Source of the DNA: Microbacterium sp.
Lineage (GTDB): Bacteria; Actinomycetota; Actinomycetes; Actinomycetales; Microbacteriaceae
Direction: 5' to 3'
DNA: 38,660 nucleotides
NCBI RefSeq assembly: GCF_003248605.1
Contig: NZ_QFPF01000012.1
Location: forward strand, 1 to 38,660
A model generated the notes under the pieces. That model had not been told where the DNA came from. It searched no databases and worked only from the letters and a program-made list of their open reading frames with translations. The translations under genes and the position numbers were made by a program. Below are positions 1-10,143 of the stretch, one piece after another (the stretch's first letter is position 1; the number at the start of each line of letters is the position of its first letter).

Positions 1-1187
<1,187 letters not shown>

Positions 1188-1198
1188 TCGTCTCGCAC

Positions 1199-1243
1199 AG
1201 AGGGGTGGATGCCGGGGCCTGTGCCCTCGGCATCCACCCTCTT
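1199..1243 (+). terminator. Terminator after sucD
   Basis: The arms GGGTGGATGCCG (near 1203-1214) and CGGCATCCACCC (1228-1239) form a 12-bp stem, extended outward by AGA/TCT around one bulged G, with a 13-base loop. A short CTCTT tract follows. The position just after the sucD stop fits termination of the sucCD transcript. Confidence 0.75.
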
Positions 1244-1259
1244 CGTGTGCACCCGCGGC

Positions 1260-1265
1260 TAGGCT
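1260..1265 (+). promoter_or_regulatory. Probable -10 element (TAGGCT), leaderless start
   Basis: TAGGCT ends 7 bases before the ATG at 1273, so transcription would begin at or next to the start codon. No Shine-Dalgarno sequence is visible. The same hexamer recurs before other genes in the window. Confidence 0.5.
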
Positions 1266-1272
1266 GGGCACC

Positions 1273-1713
1273 ATGCCACTGACCGGAGAATATCTGCCGA
1301 GCACCGCCGACTGGGCCCGCACTCAGGCCGAGAAGTACGAGGCCTCGAACGGTACCGAGGCCAACCTGCTGCGCGGGGTCCCGATCATCGTCCTCACCAC
1401 CGTGGGGGCCAAGTCGGGCGGACTGCGCAAGACCGCTCTGATGCGCGTCGAGCACGAGGGCGTGTACGCCGTCGTCGCGTCCAAGGGCGGCGCCCCGAAG
1501 CCGCCGCAGTGGTACTACAACATCCTCGCCAACCCGCACGTCGAGCTGCAGGATGGCGCCGTCAAGCGCGACTATGTCGCGCGCGCGGTCGAGGGCGACG
1601 AGTACGAGCAGTGGTGGGCCCGCGCCGCCTCGGTGTGGCCCGACTACGACGAGTACCAGACCAGGACCGATCGCCGCATCGCGCTGTTCGTGCTCGAGCC
1701 CGCCGAGGCCTGA
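1273..1713 (+). CDS. DUF385 / Ddn-type nitroreductase family oxidoreductase
   Basis: 146 residues. The pattern matches the deazaflavin (F420)-dependent nitroreductase/quinone reductase family: [21 protein letters not shown] (split-barrel core, residues about 36-56), then [20 protein letters not shown] (about 70-89) and NPHVELQ. In this family these segments bind the F420 phosphate and flank the active site. Members reduce quinones or nitro compounds; the substrate here cannot be told, and use of F420 rather than FMN is inferred from the family. It sits alone between the sucCD terminator and the PerM-like gene, with its own apparent leaderless promoter. The stop codon lies inside an 18-bp tandem duplication that supplies a second in-frame TGA. 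Confidence 0.85.
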   Translation: MPLTGEYLPSTADWARTQAEKYEASNGTEANLLRGVPIIVLTTVGAKSGGLRKTALMRVEHEGVYAVVASKGGAPKPPQWYYNILANPHVELQDGAVKRDYVARAVEGDEYEQWWARAASVWPDYDEYQTRTDRRIALFVLEPAEA

Positions 1714-1733
1714 GCGCCCGCCGAGGCCTGAGA
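1698..1733 (+). repeat. 18-bp tandem duplication across a stop codon
   Basis: GCCCGCCGAGGCCTGAGC (1698-1715) is followed by an almost identical copy ending in AGA (1716-1733). The first copy holds the TGA of the oxidoreductase; because the period is 18, the second copy places another TGA in the same frame. A weaker third copy (GCCCGGCGAGGCAGG) follows. Confidence 0.85.
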
Positions 1734-1771
1734 GCCCGGCGAGGCAGGCCGGCCCCGTCCGCGCTCGCGGG

Positions 1772-1777
1772 TAGGGT
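1772..1777 (+). promoter_or_regulatory. Probable -10 element (TAGGGT) of the PerM-like gene
   Basis: TAGGGT ends 9 bases before the ATG at 1787, consistent with a leaderless or nearly leaderless transcript. No clear -35 or ribosome-binding site is seen. Confidence 0.4.
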
Positions 1778-1786
1778 CGTTCGGGC

Positions 1787-3313
1787 ATGTACCGCGTTCT
1801 CGTCGCCCTCCTCTGCGCCCTCGACGCCGCCATCGCGGCGGCGGTCGGGCTGGCGATGGTCGCCGCACCCCTGACGCTGCTCTGGGTGTTCGGGATGGGG
1901 TCGGCCGCAGACTGGGCGGCGCTCTGGCCGGCAACGGGCGCGATCTGGCAGCTCGGTCACCTCGTGCCGATGCAGATCACGCTGCCCGCCGAACTGATCG
2001 CGGCGGGCATCCCGGTCGATGCGGCGTCGTTCCCCCTCTCCGTGGCGCCTCTCGCCCTCGCGGTGTTCAGCGCCGTGTTCGGGCTGCGCTCCGGGGCGCG
2101 CGCCGCGCGCGCGGGCGCGTGGCTGACCGGTGCCGCATCCGCGCTCGCGGTGTCGGCCGCGGCATCCACGCTCGTCGCGCTCACCTCGGCGAACCCCGTT
2201 GCGGCACCGGTGCTCTGGCAGGCGATCCTCTACCCCGCGGCGGTGTACACGATCGCCGTGCTGGCCGGCGGCATCGCCTGCGCATGGAACGAGGGCGATG
2301 ACGGCATCGTCGACGCCGTGCGCGACGCCCTCGCGGCGCACGGCCGGCCTTGGGCGCACGTCGTCGAGGCGACGGTCCGCGCGTCGATCATCGCCGCGGC
2401 GGTGCTCGTGGGCGCCGGCGCGATCGCGTTCGCCGTTGCCGTGTTCGCCGGAGCGGGTGAGATCATCGCCCTCTTCCAGGCCGGCAACATCGACGGGGTC
2501 GGCGCCACGATCATCACGCTCGGTCAGCTCGCCTACCTGCCGACGCTCGTGATCTGGGCGGTGGCCTGGATCGCAGGCCCCGGGTTCGCGTTCGGCGCGG
2601 GCACCGCGGTCTCGCCCGTCGGAACCGAGATCGGTCCGGTTCCGGGCATCCCGGTGCTGGGCGCGCTGCCCGAGGTGCAGAGCATGTGGTTGCTGCTGGT
2701 CGTGCTGATCCCCGTCGCCGCCGGCGCCCTCGCGGGCTGGGTCGCCCGGTCCGACCTCGTCGCGGCCGCAGACGCCGCGGCGTCGCCCGCGTCAGCATCG
2801 ACCGATCGGATGCTGCCGCGCCTGGTCACCGCGCTCGCCACGGCGTTGGTCGTGGCCGGGATCGTGGCCGGGCTCGCGGCGGCGGCCTCGGGTTCCCTCG
2901 GCCCGGGGGCGCTCGTCGACGTCGGACCGCACGCGGGCATGGTCGCGCTGGCCGTGGGGGCGGAGGTGCTCGTCGGAGCGGCGATCCTGCTCCTTGCGCC
3001 CCTGCGCAGCGGCGGGGCGCTGGCCGCCGCGACCCACGGCGCGGGAGCGTGGGCGCCCGGACGGCACAGCCACGACGACACCCTGCGCCGGGCCGAGCGG
3101 TGGGGTCGCGCGCACGACGAGCCCGATCGCTGGCATCACCTCGACGAGACCGCGCCGATCGAGCGGGTCGCGGCGCCCGCCGCACCCGGGGCTGGGCCCA
3201 CCACCGCAGCCGCGCCCGCGTCCGTTGAGGGCGAGCCCGGCGGCGACACAGACGAGACGGCGCCCATCGAGCGCCTGCCCCCGCACCCCGGCAGCGCGCA
3301 CCCCGCGGACTAG
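1787..3313 (+). CDS. DUF6350 family integral membrane protein, PerM-like
   Basis: 508 residues, very hydrophobic and Ala/Val/Leu rich, with roughly nine or ten membrane segments from residue 5 to about 410, then a hydrophilic C-terminal tail. I assign it to DUF6350/PerM mainly from position: in Mycobacterium tuberculosis the order is sucC-sucD-Rv0954-perM-purN-purH, and PerM is a membrane protein needed for cell division under stress. The tail (about residues 420-508) contains the octapeptide DETAPIER twice, with Thr at about 455 and 491, resembling targets of actinobacterial Ser/Thr kinases. The ATG at 1787 is chosen from the -10-like TAGGGT just upstream. The stop TAG overlaps the purN promoter hexamer. 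Role in division is by analogy only. Confidence 0.75.
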   Translation: MYRVLVALLCALDAAIAAAVGLAMVAAPLTLLWVFGMGSAADWAALWPATGAIWQLGHLVPMQITLPAELIAAGIPVDAASFPLSVAPLALAVFSAVFGLRSGARAARAGAWLTGAASALAVSAAASTLVALTSANPVAAPVLWQAILYPAAVYTIAVLAGGIACAWNEGDDGIVDAVRDALAAHGRPWAHVVEATVRASIIAAAVLVGAGAIAFAVAVFAGAGEIIALFQAGNIDGVGATIITLGQLAYLPTLVIWAVAWIAGPGFAFGAGTAVSPVGTEIGPVPGIPVLGALPEVQSMWLLLVVLIPVAAGALAGWVARSDLVAAADAAASPASASTDRMLPRLVTALATALVVAGIVAGLAAAASGSLGPGALVDVGPHAGMVALAVGAEVLVGAAILLLAPLRSGGALAAATHGAGAWAPGRHSHDDTLRRAERWGRAHDEPDRWHHLDETAPIERVAAPAAPGAGPTTAAAPASVEGEPGGDTDETAPIERLPPHPGSAHPAD

Positions 3314-3316
3314 ACT
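3311..3316 (+). promoter_or_regulatory. Probable -10 element (TAGACT) of purN
   Basis: TAGACT begins with the TAG stop codon of the upstream membrane-protein gene and ends 6 bases before the GTG start of purN, which would give a leaderless purN mRNA. Confidence 0.45.
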
Positions 3317-3322
3317 GGGCGG

Positions 3323-3919
3323 GTGCTCACGGTCGCCGTCCTCATCTCGGGCACGGGATCCAACCTTCGTGCCCTGCTCGAGGCCGCCGCGCACCCCGAT
3401 TACCCCGCGCGGGTCGTCGTGATCGGCGCCGATCGCGAGGCCGACGGATTCGGGCACGCCGAAGAGTTCGGCATCCCCTCGTTCATGGTCGCATTCGATC
3501 ACTTCGACACCCGCGAGCAGTGGGGCGAGGAGCTTCGCCGGCAGCTCGATGTCTGGACGCCCGATCTGATCGTGCTCAGCGGCCTGATGCGTCTGCTGCC
3601 GCACGACGTCGTCGCCGCCTACGCGCCGCGCATCATCAACACCCATCCGGCATACCTGCCCGAGTTCCCGGGCGCCCACGGCGTGCGCGACGCGCTCGCG
3701 GCGGGGGTGACCGAGACCGGGGCCAGTGTCATCGTCGTCGACGACGGCGTCGACACCGGTCCGATCCTCGCGCAGGAGCGCGTTCCCGTGCTCCCCGGCG
3801 ACACTCCGCACTCCCTGCACGACCGCATCAAGCCCGTCGAACGGCGGCTGCTGATCGATGTCGTGCGACGCATCGCCACCGGCGAGCTCGATCTCGCGGC
3901 ACCGTCCGCGCACGCCTGA
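3323..3919 (+). CDS. purN: Phosphoribosylglycinamide formyltransferase
   Basis: 198 residues, full length. Transfers the formyl group of 10-formyl-THF to GAR in purine synthesis. The N-terminus [19 protein letters not shown] has the phosphate-binding GTGSNL loop (about residues 10-15). The catalytic trio is present: N106 and H108 in [14 protein letters not shown] and D144 in [12 protein letters not shown], the same numbering as the E. coli enzyme. GTG at 3323 is chosen because it begins directly at the first beta strand, is 6 bases from a -10-like hexamer, and any longer start would enter the upstream gene. purH follows after 42 bases. FolD, which supplies 10-formyl-THF, is encoded at 31735-32622. 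Confidence 0.97.
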   Translation: MLTVAVLISGTGSNLRALLEAAAHPDYPARVVVIGADREADGFGHAEEFGIPSFMVAFDHFDTREQWGEELRRQLDVWTPDLIVLSGLMRLLPHDVVAAYAPRIINTHPAYLPEFPGAHGVRDALAAGVTETGASVIVVDDGVDTGPILAQERVPVLPGDTPHSLHDRIKPVERRLLIDVVRRIATGELDLAAPSAHA

Positions 3920-3961
3920 GCTCAGCATCCGCCGCCCGCCCCCACCGCAAAGGAGCCGCCC

Positions 3962-5569
3962 ATGGCAGGACCCAGCCACGACCCCTCTCTCTACCGCGAT
4001 CGCGACGCCGTGCCGATCCGCAGGGCGTTGGTGTCGGTCAGCGACAAGACCAACCTGCTCGTGCTCGCGGGCGCGCTCGCCGAGGCCGGGGTCGAGATCG
4101 TCTCGACCGGCTCGACCGCCGCGGCGATCCGCGATGCGGGGCACGCCGTCACCGACGTCGCGAGCGTCACCGGATTCCCCGAATCGCTCGACGGGCGTGT
4201 GAAGACCCTCCATCCCGGCGTGCACGCGGGCCTGTTGGCCGATCTGCGACTCGAAGACCACGAGCGTCAGCTCGCCGACCTCGGCATCTCGCCGTTCGAG
4301 CTCGTCGTGGTGAACCTCTACCCGTTCGTCGAGACGGTCGCCTCGGGCGCGCAGGGCGACGACGTCGTCGAGCAGATCGACATCGGCGGCCCCGCGATGG
4401 TGCGCGCATCGGCGAAGAACCACGCCAACGTCGCGATCGTCGTCTCGCCCGAGTCCTACCCCGCGATCATCGACGCGGTGCGCTCCGGCGGCACGACGCT
4501 GACGCAGCGGCGCGAGCTCGCCGCCCGCGCCTTTGCGCACACCGCCGCCTACGACACCGCCGTCGCCGCCTGGTTCGCCGAGGGCACGCTCTCGGATGAC
4601 CTCGACCTGCCCGCGCACCTGACGATCAAGGCCGAGCGCCTCGCGACCCTGCGCTACGGCGAGAACTCGCACCAGCGCGCAGCGATCTATACACGCCTGG
4701 GCGGCCACGGCATCGCGCAGGCGCGTCAGCTGCAGGGCAAAGAGATGTCGTACAACAACTACGTCGACGCGGATGCCGCGCTTCGAGCCGCCTTCGACAT
4801 GGTCAAGCCCGCGGTGGCCATCATCAAGCACGCCAACCCGTGCGGCATCGCCGTCGGGGCGCCGAGCGCGCTCGACCCGATCGCCAGCGCCCACCTGCGC
4901 GCGCACGAGTGCGATCCGGTCTCGGCATTCGGTGGTGTCATCGCCGCGAACCGCACCGTGACGCTGAAGATGGCCGAGAACCTCCGCGACATCTTCACCG
5001 AGGTCATCGTCGCGCCCGACTTCGAGCCCGCGGCGCTCGCCGTCTTCGCCGAGAAGAAGAACCTGCGCCTGCTGCAGCTGCCGCCGGACTGGAAGCAGGA
5101 GCCGATGGATGTGCGCCTGGTCTCCGGTGGGCTGCTCCTGCAGGACGCCGATCGGTTCCCCGACGACATCGAATCGGTGGCGAAGCACTGGGAGCTCGTC
5201 TCGGGGGAGCGTCCCTCCGAGGACGACATGACCGGTCTCATCTTCGCGTGGAAGGCATGCCGCGCGGTGAAGTCCAACGCGATCGTCCTGGCCAAGAACT
5301 CGGCCACCGTCGGCATCGGCATGGGGCAGGTCAACCGGGTCGATTCGTGCCGACTGGCCGTCGAGCGCGCGGGTGCCCGCGCGGCCGGCTCGGTGGCGGC
5401 ATCCGACGCGTTCTTCCCGTTCGCCGACGGACCCGCCGTGCTGATCGACGCCGGCATCTCGGCGATCATCCAGCCCGGGGGCTCGGTGCGCGACGAAGAG
5501 GTCATCAACGCGGCGCGCTCTGCCGGCATCCCGATGTTCTTCACGGGCGAGCGCCACTTCTTCCACTGA
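3962..5569 (+). CDS. purH: Bifunctional AICAR transformylase / IMP cyclohydrolase
   Basis: 535 residues, the usual length. The N-terminal IMP cyclohydrolase (MGS-like) domain has [17 protein letters not shown], the STGSTAAAI loop and [15 protein letters not shown]. The C-terminal AICAR transformylase domain has [12 protein letters not shown], the KH pair (K289-H290) in [10 protein letters not shown], and the C-terminal [14 protein letters not shown] and [11 protein letters not shown] motifs. It converts AICAR (ZMP) to FAICAR and then IMP, the last two steps of purine synthesis, using 10-formyl-THF. ATG at 3962 follows AAAGGAG (about 3949-3955), a good ribosome-binding site. Probably transcribed with purN. 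Its substrate ZMP is the ligand type for the riboswitch found before glyA in this window. Confidence 0.98.
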   Translation: MAGPSHDPSLYRDRDAVPIRRALVSVSDKTNLLVLAGALAEAGVEIVSTGSTAAAIRDAGHAVTDVASVTGFPESLDGRVKTLHPGVHAGLLADLRLEDHERQLADLGISPFELVVVNLYPFVETVASGAQGDDVVEQIDIGGPAMVRASAKNHANVAIVVSPESYPAIIDAVRSGGTTLTQRRELAARAFAHTAAYDTAVAAWFAEGTLSDDLDLPAHLTIKAERLATLRYGENSHQRAAIYTRLGGHGIAQARQLQGKEMSYNNYVDADAALRAAFDMVKPAVAIIKHANPCGIAVGAPSALDPIASAHLRAHECDPVSAFGGVIAANRTVTLKMAENLRDIFTEVIVAPDFEPAALAVFAEKKNLRLLQLPPDWKQEPMDVRLVSGGLLLQDADRFPDDIESVAKHWELVSGERPSEDDMTGLIFAWKACRAVKSNAIVLAKNSATVGIGMGQVNRVDSCRLAVERAGARAAGSVAASDAFFPFADGPAVLIDAGISAIIQPGGSVRDEEVINAARSAGIPMFFTGERHFFH

Positions 5570-5571
5570 TC

Positions 5572-5587
5572 CGGGGCTCCGGCCCCG
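5572..5587 (+). terminator. Possible short stem-loop after purH
   Basis: CGGGGC-TCCG-GCCCCG forms a 6-bp GC stem three bases after the purH stop. No T-tract follows, so its function as a terminator is uncertain. Confidence 0.35.
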
Positions 5588-5594
5588 ACGTGGG

Positions 5595-5682
5595 CGGACA
5601 ACATTCCGGAGTGACGGCCGGTCCGGGACACTATCCGTGCGATCAATGCGCCCGGTCGTAAGGTCATCCGGAATGTTGTCCG
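5595..5682. repeat. 16-bp perfect inverted repeat between purH and the ada-alkA gene
   Basis: CGGACAACATTCCGGA (5595-5610) and TCCGGAATGTTGTCCG (5667-5682) are exact reverse complements separated by 56 bases. The spacer itself has weaker symmetry (GGTCCGGG..CCCGG). It could be an intergenic repeat element, a weak terminator, or a paired operator for the repair gene that starts at 5772. It has no coding content. Confidence 0.85.
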
Positions 5683-5771
5683 TTTGGGCCGGCCAAGCCC
5701 GGCGCGCTCACTGCCGCCGCCGTGTCCGATTTCCGCGAGCGGGTGCGGTGCGGCCGTGTCAGGCTGGGGAC

Positions 5772-7589
5772 ATGACATCGCCACCGAACGCCATTCCGGG
5801 TCATCCGGCGATGACGTTCGACGAGCGCTACCGGGCGATATCGTCGCGCGACACGCGCTTCGACGGACAGTTCGTGACCGCCGTCCGCACGACGGGCATC
5901 TACTGCCGCCCGAGCTGTCCCGCGCGCACGCCGAAGCCTGGCAACGTGTCGTTCTTCGCCACGAGCGCCGCGGCGCACGAGGCCGGGTACCGCGCCTGCA
6001 AACGCTGCCTGCCCGAGGCGGCGCCGGGCTCGCCCGCGTGGGATCTGCGCGCGGACGCCGCCGGACGGGCGATGCGCCTCATCGCCGACGGCGTCATCGA
6101 GCGCGAGGGCGTGCCGGGGCTCGCCCGCCGGCTGGGGTATTCGACACGCCACCTCACACGGATGCTCACCGCCGAGCTCGGCGCCGGGCCGCTCGCTCTG
6201 GCCAGGGCTCACCGGGCACAGACGGCACGGATGCTGCTGGTCGGCACCGATATGCCCGCCGCCGATGTGGCGTTCTCCGCTGGTTTCGCGAGCGTGAGGC
6301 AGTTCAACGACACCGTGCGGGAGGTGTTCGGCCTCACCCCGACGCAGCTCCGCGCGCGGCGCCGTGCGGCCTCCGCTCCGCCCGGTTTTGCGCCCGGCCT
6401 GATCCAGCTCGCCCTTCCCATGCGCGCGCCGTTCGATGCGGCGGGACTCTTCGCCTGGATGGCAGCGCGTGCGATCCCGGGTGTCGAGGCGGCGACATCC
6501 CTCTGTTTCGCGCGGACCTTGCAGATGCCGGGCGGACCCGCGGTGCTCCGGCTGCGCGCCGACGGCGATCGGGTGCGCCTCGAGGCCCGCCTCGCCCACC
6601 TCGGCGATCTGGCCAGCGTGGTCGCGCGGGCGCGGCGCCTGTTCGACCTCGACGCCGATCCCGTTGCGATCGATGCGGCGCTGGCGGCTCACCCCGCCGT
6701 GGCGCCCCTCGTCGCTCGGTCCCCGGGCCTGCGGGTGCCGGGTGCCGCCGATCCGCACGAGATGCTCGTGCGCGCGATGATCGGCCAGCAGATATCGGTC
6801 GCGGCCGCCCGCACCGCGCTCGCCCGTCTGACCGACGCGCTCGGCGAGCGCCTGCCCGAAGGCCTCGACGGCGCGCCGGATACAGGAGATGCTGCGAGAA
6901 CAGGATTTTTGGCGCGTGATTCGTCCTGTTCTGACGCCGACTCCTGTTCCGGCGACGCGGCTCGGGTGCGGGATGCCGCCACCACGCGGGATGCTGTCGC
7001 CACAAGCGCGCGTGTCGCCACAAGCGCGCGTGCAGGCACAGGCGCGCGTGCAGGCACAGGTACCCATCCAGCCACAGGCACAAGCCCAGGCACAACCCCA
7101 GACACAGGCGCAGGCGCAGGCACAAGCACAACCGCGGCGGCCCCGATCGACCGGTTCTTCCCGACGATGGCGGCAATCGCCGAGCACGGCGCGGACGTGC
7201 TGCGGGGCCCCGCCGCGCGGATCCGGGCGATCGTCGGGACCGCCGCCGCGATCGCGGCCGGGGATCTCGAGCTGAGCCCGGGCGACGACGCGCGCGATCA
7301 GCGCGCCGCGTTGCTCGCGATGCCCGGGATCGGACCCTGGACCGCCGACTACGTGCGCATGCGCGTCACGGGTGACCCCGATGTGTTCCTGCCGGCGGAC
7401 GTCGCCGCGCGCGCCGGGGCGGTGCGCGCGGGCCTCCCCGGCGATCCGCGCGCCCTCGACGCCTGGGCGTCACGGGTTGCGCCGTGGCGGTCCTACCTCA
7501 CCGGGCACCTCTGGCGCACAGCCCTTGCGGCCCCCGTGCCGCCCACGGCACTCGATGCCGACCGACCGACCGAGAGGATCCCGGCATGA
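5772..7589 (+). CDS. alkA: Ada N-terminal / AraC HTH / AlkA DNA glycosylase fusion
   Basis: 605 residues. Domains: Ada zinc domain (about 14-92) with the four cysteines C45, C49, C76 and C79, which takes methyl groups from DNA phosphotriesters; AraC-type helix-turn-helix (about 95-200); AlkA N-domain (about 215-300); helix-hairpin-helix glycosylase from about 320 with [21 protein letters not shown]-like [14 protein letters not shown] and the catalytic Asp in FLPADVAAR. Such fusions sense alkylation and excise 3-methyladenine. Residues about 372-456 form a low-complexity insertion inside the glycosylase domain, made of a repeat copy and hexapeptide repeats (VATSAR type). ATG 5772 has GGGG just upstream; Met at 5811 is the alternative start. 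The stop overlaps ogt by ATGA, so they are co-transcribed. Confidence 0.93.
   Translation: MTSPPNAIPGHPAMTFDERYRAISSRDTRFDGQFVTAVRTTGIYCRPSCPARTPKPGNVSFFATSAAAHEAGYRACKRCLPEAAPGSPAWDLRADAAGRAMRLIADGVIEREGVPGLARRLGYSTRHLTRMLTAELGAGPLALARAHRAQTARMLLVGTDMPAADVAFSAGFASVRQFNDTVREVFGLTPTQLRARRRAASAPPGFAPGLIQLALPMRAPFDAAGLFAWMAARAIPGVEAATSLCFARTLQMPGGPAVLRLRADGDRVRLEARLAHLGDLASVVARARRLFDLDADPVAIDAALAAHPAVAPLVARSPGLRVPGAADPHEMLVRAMIGQQISVAAARTALARLTDALGERLPEGLDGAPDTGDAARTGFLARDSSCSDADSCSGDAARVRDAATTRDAVATSARVATSARAGTGARAGTGTHPATGTSPGTTPDTGAGAGTSTTAAAPIDRFFPTMAAIAEHGADVLRGPAARIRAIVGTAAAIAAGDLELSPGDDARDQRAALLAMPGIGPWTADYVRMRVTGDPDVFLPADVAARAGAVRAGLPGDPRALDAWASRVAPWRSYLTGHLWRTALAAPVPPTALDADRPTERIPA
6897..6949. 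repeat. Dispersed palindromic element (copy 1), inside the alkA reading frame
   Basis: AGAACAGGA (6897-6905) pairs with TCCTGTTCT (6924-6932), and a second TCCTGTTC follows at 6942-6949, then GGCGACGCGG. The same units occur at 32626-32702 in the intergenic space after folD. Here the element is read through as protein (about residues 375-395) in the middle of the glycosylase domain. Confidence 0.8.
6996..7135 (+). repeat. 18-bp minisatellite coding for hexapeptide repeats
   Basis: GTCGCCACAAGCGCGCGT occurs twice in perfect tandem (6996-7013, 7014-7031), followed by a related copy GCAGGCACAGGCGCGCGT (7032-7049) and degenerate CAGGCACA-rich copies to about 7135. The encoded units are [30 protein letters not shown] and so on. 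The period is a multiple of three, so copy-number change keeps the frame. Confidence 0.88.
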
Positions 7590-8134
7590 CCGGCACACGC
7601 ACTCCCTCCGCACCGACCGCGCTCGCGGCACACGCCGCACCGGCCGCGCTCGTCGAGACGATCGCCACGCCGGACGGCGCCTTCACGATCATCGCGGCCG
7701 AGGACGGCAGCGTCCTGGCCTCGGGATGGACGGCGGATCCCGCGGCGCTCACCGCCCGCATCCACCCCTCCCTGCGTCCGACCGAACTGCGTGCGGGCCC
7801 GACGCCTGCCGCGGAGGCGGCGCGGAGCTACTACGCCGGCGAGATCGCCGCGATCGACGGCGTCGTCGTGCGCCAGCGGGGCACGGATCTGCAAGAGCGC
7901 GGGTGGAGCGCGCTGCGCCGGATCGATCCCGGCGCGCCGCTGACGTACACGTCGTTCGCCGCGGCATTCGGGTCCCCGGCGGCGGTTCGAGCCGCGGCAT
8001 CCGTCTGTGCGCGCAACGCGCCCGCGCTGTTCGTGCCGTGCCACCGCGTGCTGCGCGCGGACGGCACGCTCGGCGGCTTCGCGTGGGGGCTCGATGTCAA
8101 GCGGTCGCTGCTCGCGCGCGAGGCGGCGCGCTGA
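7586..8134 (+). CDS. ogt: Methylated-DNA--protein-cysteine methyltransferase
   Basis: 182 residues. Removes the methyl group from O6-methylguanine by irreversible transfer to its own cysteine. The C-terminal domain has the helix-turn-helix region [20 protein letters not shown], Asn in [15 protein letters not shown] with the acceptor Cys152 in PCHR, and the closing [18 protein letters not shown]. The N-terminal part is poorly conserved, as in the family. ATG at 7586 overlaps the stop of the alkA fusion (ATGA), showing translational coupling; longer in-frame starts lie inside the upstream gene. The pair divides the jobs of E. coli Ada between two polypeptides: the phosphotriester and regulatory half is upstream, the O6-methylguanine half here. 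Confidence 0.96.
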   Translation: MTGTRTPSAPTALAAHAAPAALVETIATPDGAFTIIAAEDGSVLASGWTADPAALTARIHPSLRPTELRAGPTPAAEAARSYYAGEIAAIDGVVVRQRGTDLQERGWSALRRIDPGAPLTYTSFAAAFGSPAAVRAAASVCARNAPALFVPCHRVLRADGTLGGFAWGLDVKRSLLAREAAR

Positions 8135-8148
8135 CCGGGAGGTGATTG

Positions 8149-8178
8149 TTGCCAGCGGTGACATTCCGGGCATAGGCT
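8149..8178 (+). promoter_or_regulatory. Probable promoter of the ABC exporter operon
   Basis: TTGCCA (8149-8154) and TAGGCT (8173-8178) are separated by 18 bases, a reasonable sigma-70-type arrangement, upstream of the ABC gene at 8296. The leader would be about 110 bases; I see no riboswitch in it. Confidence 0.45.
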
Positions 8179-8295
8179 GAAAGGCTCTTTTGCCGACGTC
8201 TTGCACGATCGCTCCTGCCCCACCGCTGGAACTCCTCGCGTCGCGCACACCCCTCGCCAGATCCCGGCGCCACCGCACGACCTCCCACAAGGATC

Positions 8296-10143
8296 ATGAC
8301 CCGCACCGCCACGCCCCCGCCCCGCGCCGAATCGTCGACGCTCGGATCCCTCGCCCGGCTCATTCCGTTCGCGCGTCCGGTGCTGCCGCGACTCGCCCTC
8401 GGTGCTGCGAGCGCGCTGGTCGCGGCGCTGCTCGCGCTGACGATCCCGCTCGTGCTCGAAGTGGTCGTGGGCGGTCCCGTCGCCTCGGGCGACCTCGTGC
8501 AGATGGCGTGGGGTGCCGCCGCGATCCTGGGGCTGGGCCTGGCGGAGGCGGCCATGGTGTGGCTGCGCCGCTGGTTCGTGCTCGGGCCCGCGACCATGGT
8601 CGAGTACGACCTGCGTCGCACCTTCTACGGCCGGCTGCAGCGTCTGCCCGTCGCATTCCACGATCGCTGGCAGTCGGGGCAGCTGCTCAGCCGGATGATG
8701 CAGGACATCTCGATGCTGCGCCGCTGGCTCGCCTTCGGCCTCGTGCTGCTCGTCGTGAACGTGCTGACGATCGTCGTGGGCCTCGTGCTGCTGTTCCGGT
8801 GGCACTGGCTGCTGGGTGTCATCTTTCTGGTCACCTCGGCGCCCCTCTGGTACGCCGGCTACCGCTTCGAGAAGACCTACGGCACGCTCGCGCGGCAGAG
8901 CCAGGATCAGGCCGGCGACCTCGCCACCTCGGTGGAGGAGAGCGTGCACGGCATCCGCGTGCTCAAGGCGTTCGGGCGTGGAAAGTACGCGCTCGGCAAG
9001 TTCGCCCGCCAGGCCGAGACGCTGCGCGAGACCGAGCTGAGTAAGGCCCGGGCGATCGGCTGGATCTGGTTCTGGCTCGTGCTCCTGCCCGACATCGCCT
9101 TCGCGCTGTGCCTGGGCGCGGGCATCTACCTCACCGCGCTCGGTCAGCTGCAGGCATCCGAACTCGTCGCGTTCTTCGCGATGGCGACCGTGCTGCGCTG
9201 GCCGATGGAGTCCATCGGATTCCTGTTCTCGTTCATGCTCGACGCGCGCACCGCCACCGATCGCCTGTTCGAGGTCTTCGACGAGCAGAACACGATCACC
9301 GACCCCGAGCATCCCCGCACCCTCGACAGCCCGCGGGGCGAGCTCGTCTTCGAGGGCGTGCACTTCAGGTATCAGGATGCCGTCGCCGGCGACCGCGATC
9401 TGCTCGATGGCATCGACCTTGTGCTGCGGCCGGGCGAGACGATGGCGCTGGTGGGGCTCACCGGGTCGGGAAAGACGACGCTCACCACCTTGCCGGGGCG
9501 GCTGTATGACGTCACCGGCGGACGCGTTGTGCTCGACGGCGTCGACGTGCGCGATCTCTCGCTGCGCGAGCTGCGCACGCACGTGGGTATGGCGTTCGAG
9601 GATGCGACGCTGTTCTCGCAGTCGGTGCGCGAGAACGTGCTGCTGGGCCGCGAGGATCTGGAGCCCGGCTCCGCCGAGGCCGAACGGGTTCTGCGTGAGG
9701 CGCTCGGGGTGGCGCAGGCCGGTTTCGTCGAGGACCTGCCGAACGGAGTCGACACGATCATCGGCGAGGAGGGGCTCTCGCTCTCGGGGGGTCAGCGCCA
9801 GCGTCTCGCGCTCGCCCGGGCCGTCGCCGCGCGTCCGGCGGTGCTCGTGCTCGACGACCCGCTCTCGGCGCTCGACGTCGACACAGAGGCTCTCGTCGAG
9901 GACGCCCTGCGCGAGGTGCTGCACGCCACGACCGCGCTCGTGATCGCCCACCGGCCCTCGACCGTCACGCTCGCCGACCGCGTCGCGCTGCTCGAGGAGG
10001 GCCGGATCTCCGCGGTGGGCACACATTCCGAGCTGCTGCGCACGAGCGCGCACTACCGGCACGTCATCTCGAGCCTCGAGGACGCCGCCCGGAACGCCCA
10101 AGACCCGGAGGCCCGCATGCGGGCGGGGGAGGTGAACCCGTGA
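8296..10143 (+). CDS. ABC exporter half-transporter, subunit with degenerate catalytic site
   Basis: 615 residues: an N-terminal ABC type-1 exporter membrane domain (about residues 20-325, six helices) and a C-terminal ATPase domain. Walker A is GLTGSGKTT (about 387-395), signature [10 protein letters not shown] (about 495-504), and Walker [13 protein letters not shown], in which the catalytic Glu is replaced by Asp. This replacement together with a normal LSGGQ marks one half of a heterodimeric exporter; the partner is the next gene. Substrate is unknown; multidrug or lipid export is typical. ATG at 8296 has AAGGA close upstream; the short spacing is a little unusual. Ends by overlapping the next start by four bases. 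Confidence 0.93.
   Translation: MTRTATPPPRAESSTLGSLARLIPFARPVLPRLALGAASALVAALLALTIPLVLEVVVGGPVASGDLVQMAWGAAAILGLGLAEAAMVWLRRWFVLGPATMVEYDLRRTFYGRLQRLPVAFHDRWQSGQLLSRMMQDISMLRRWLAFGLVLLVVNVLTIVVGLVLLFRWHWLLGVIFLVTSAPLWYAGYRFEKTYGTLARQSQDQAGDLATSVEESVHGIRVLKAFGRGKYALGKFARQAETLRETELSKARAIGWIWFWLVLLPDIAFALCLGAGIYLTALGQLQASELVAFFAMATVLRWPMESIGFLFSFMLDARTATDRLFEVFDEQNTITDPEHPRTLDSPRGELVFEGVHFRYQDAVAGDRDLLDGIDLVLRPGETMALVGLTGSGKTTLTTLPGRLYDVTGGRVVLDGVDVRDLSLRELRTHVGMAFEDATLFSQSVRENVLLGREDLEPGSAEAERVLREALGVAQAGFVEDLPNGVDTIIGEEGLSLSGGQRQRLALARAVAARPAVLVLDDPLSALDVDTEALVEDALREVLHATTALVIAHRPSTVTLADRVALLEEGRISAVGTHSELLRTSAHYRHVISSLEDAARNAQDPEARMRAGEVNP

Noticed and set aside
2792..5566. A 924-codon open frame on the minus strand opposite purN and purH
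   Set aside because: It mirrors the codon pattern of purN/purH in high-GC DNA, is rich in Arg, Asp, Gly and His, and shows no domain. The plus-strand genes are certain.
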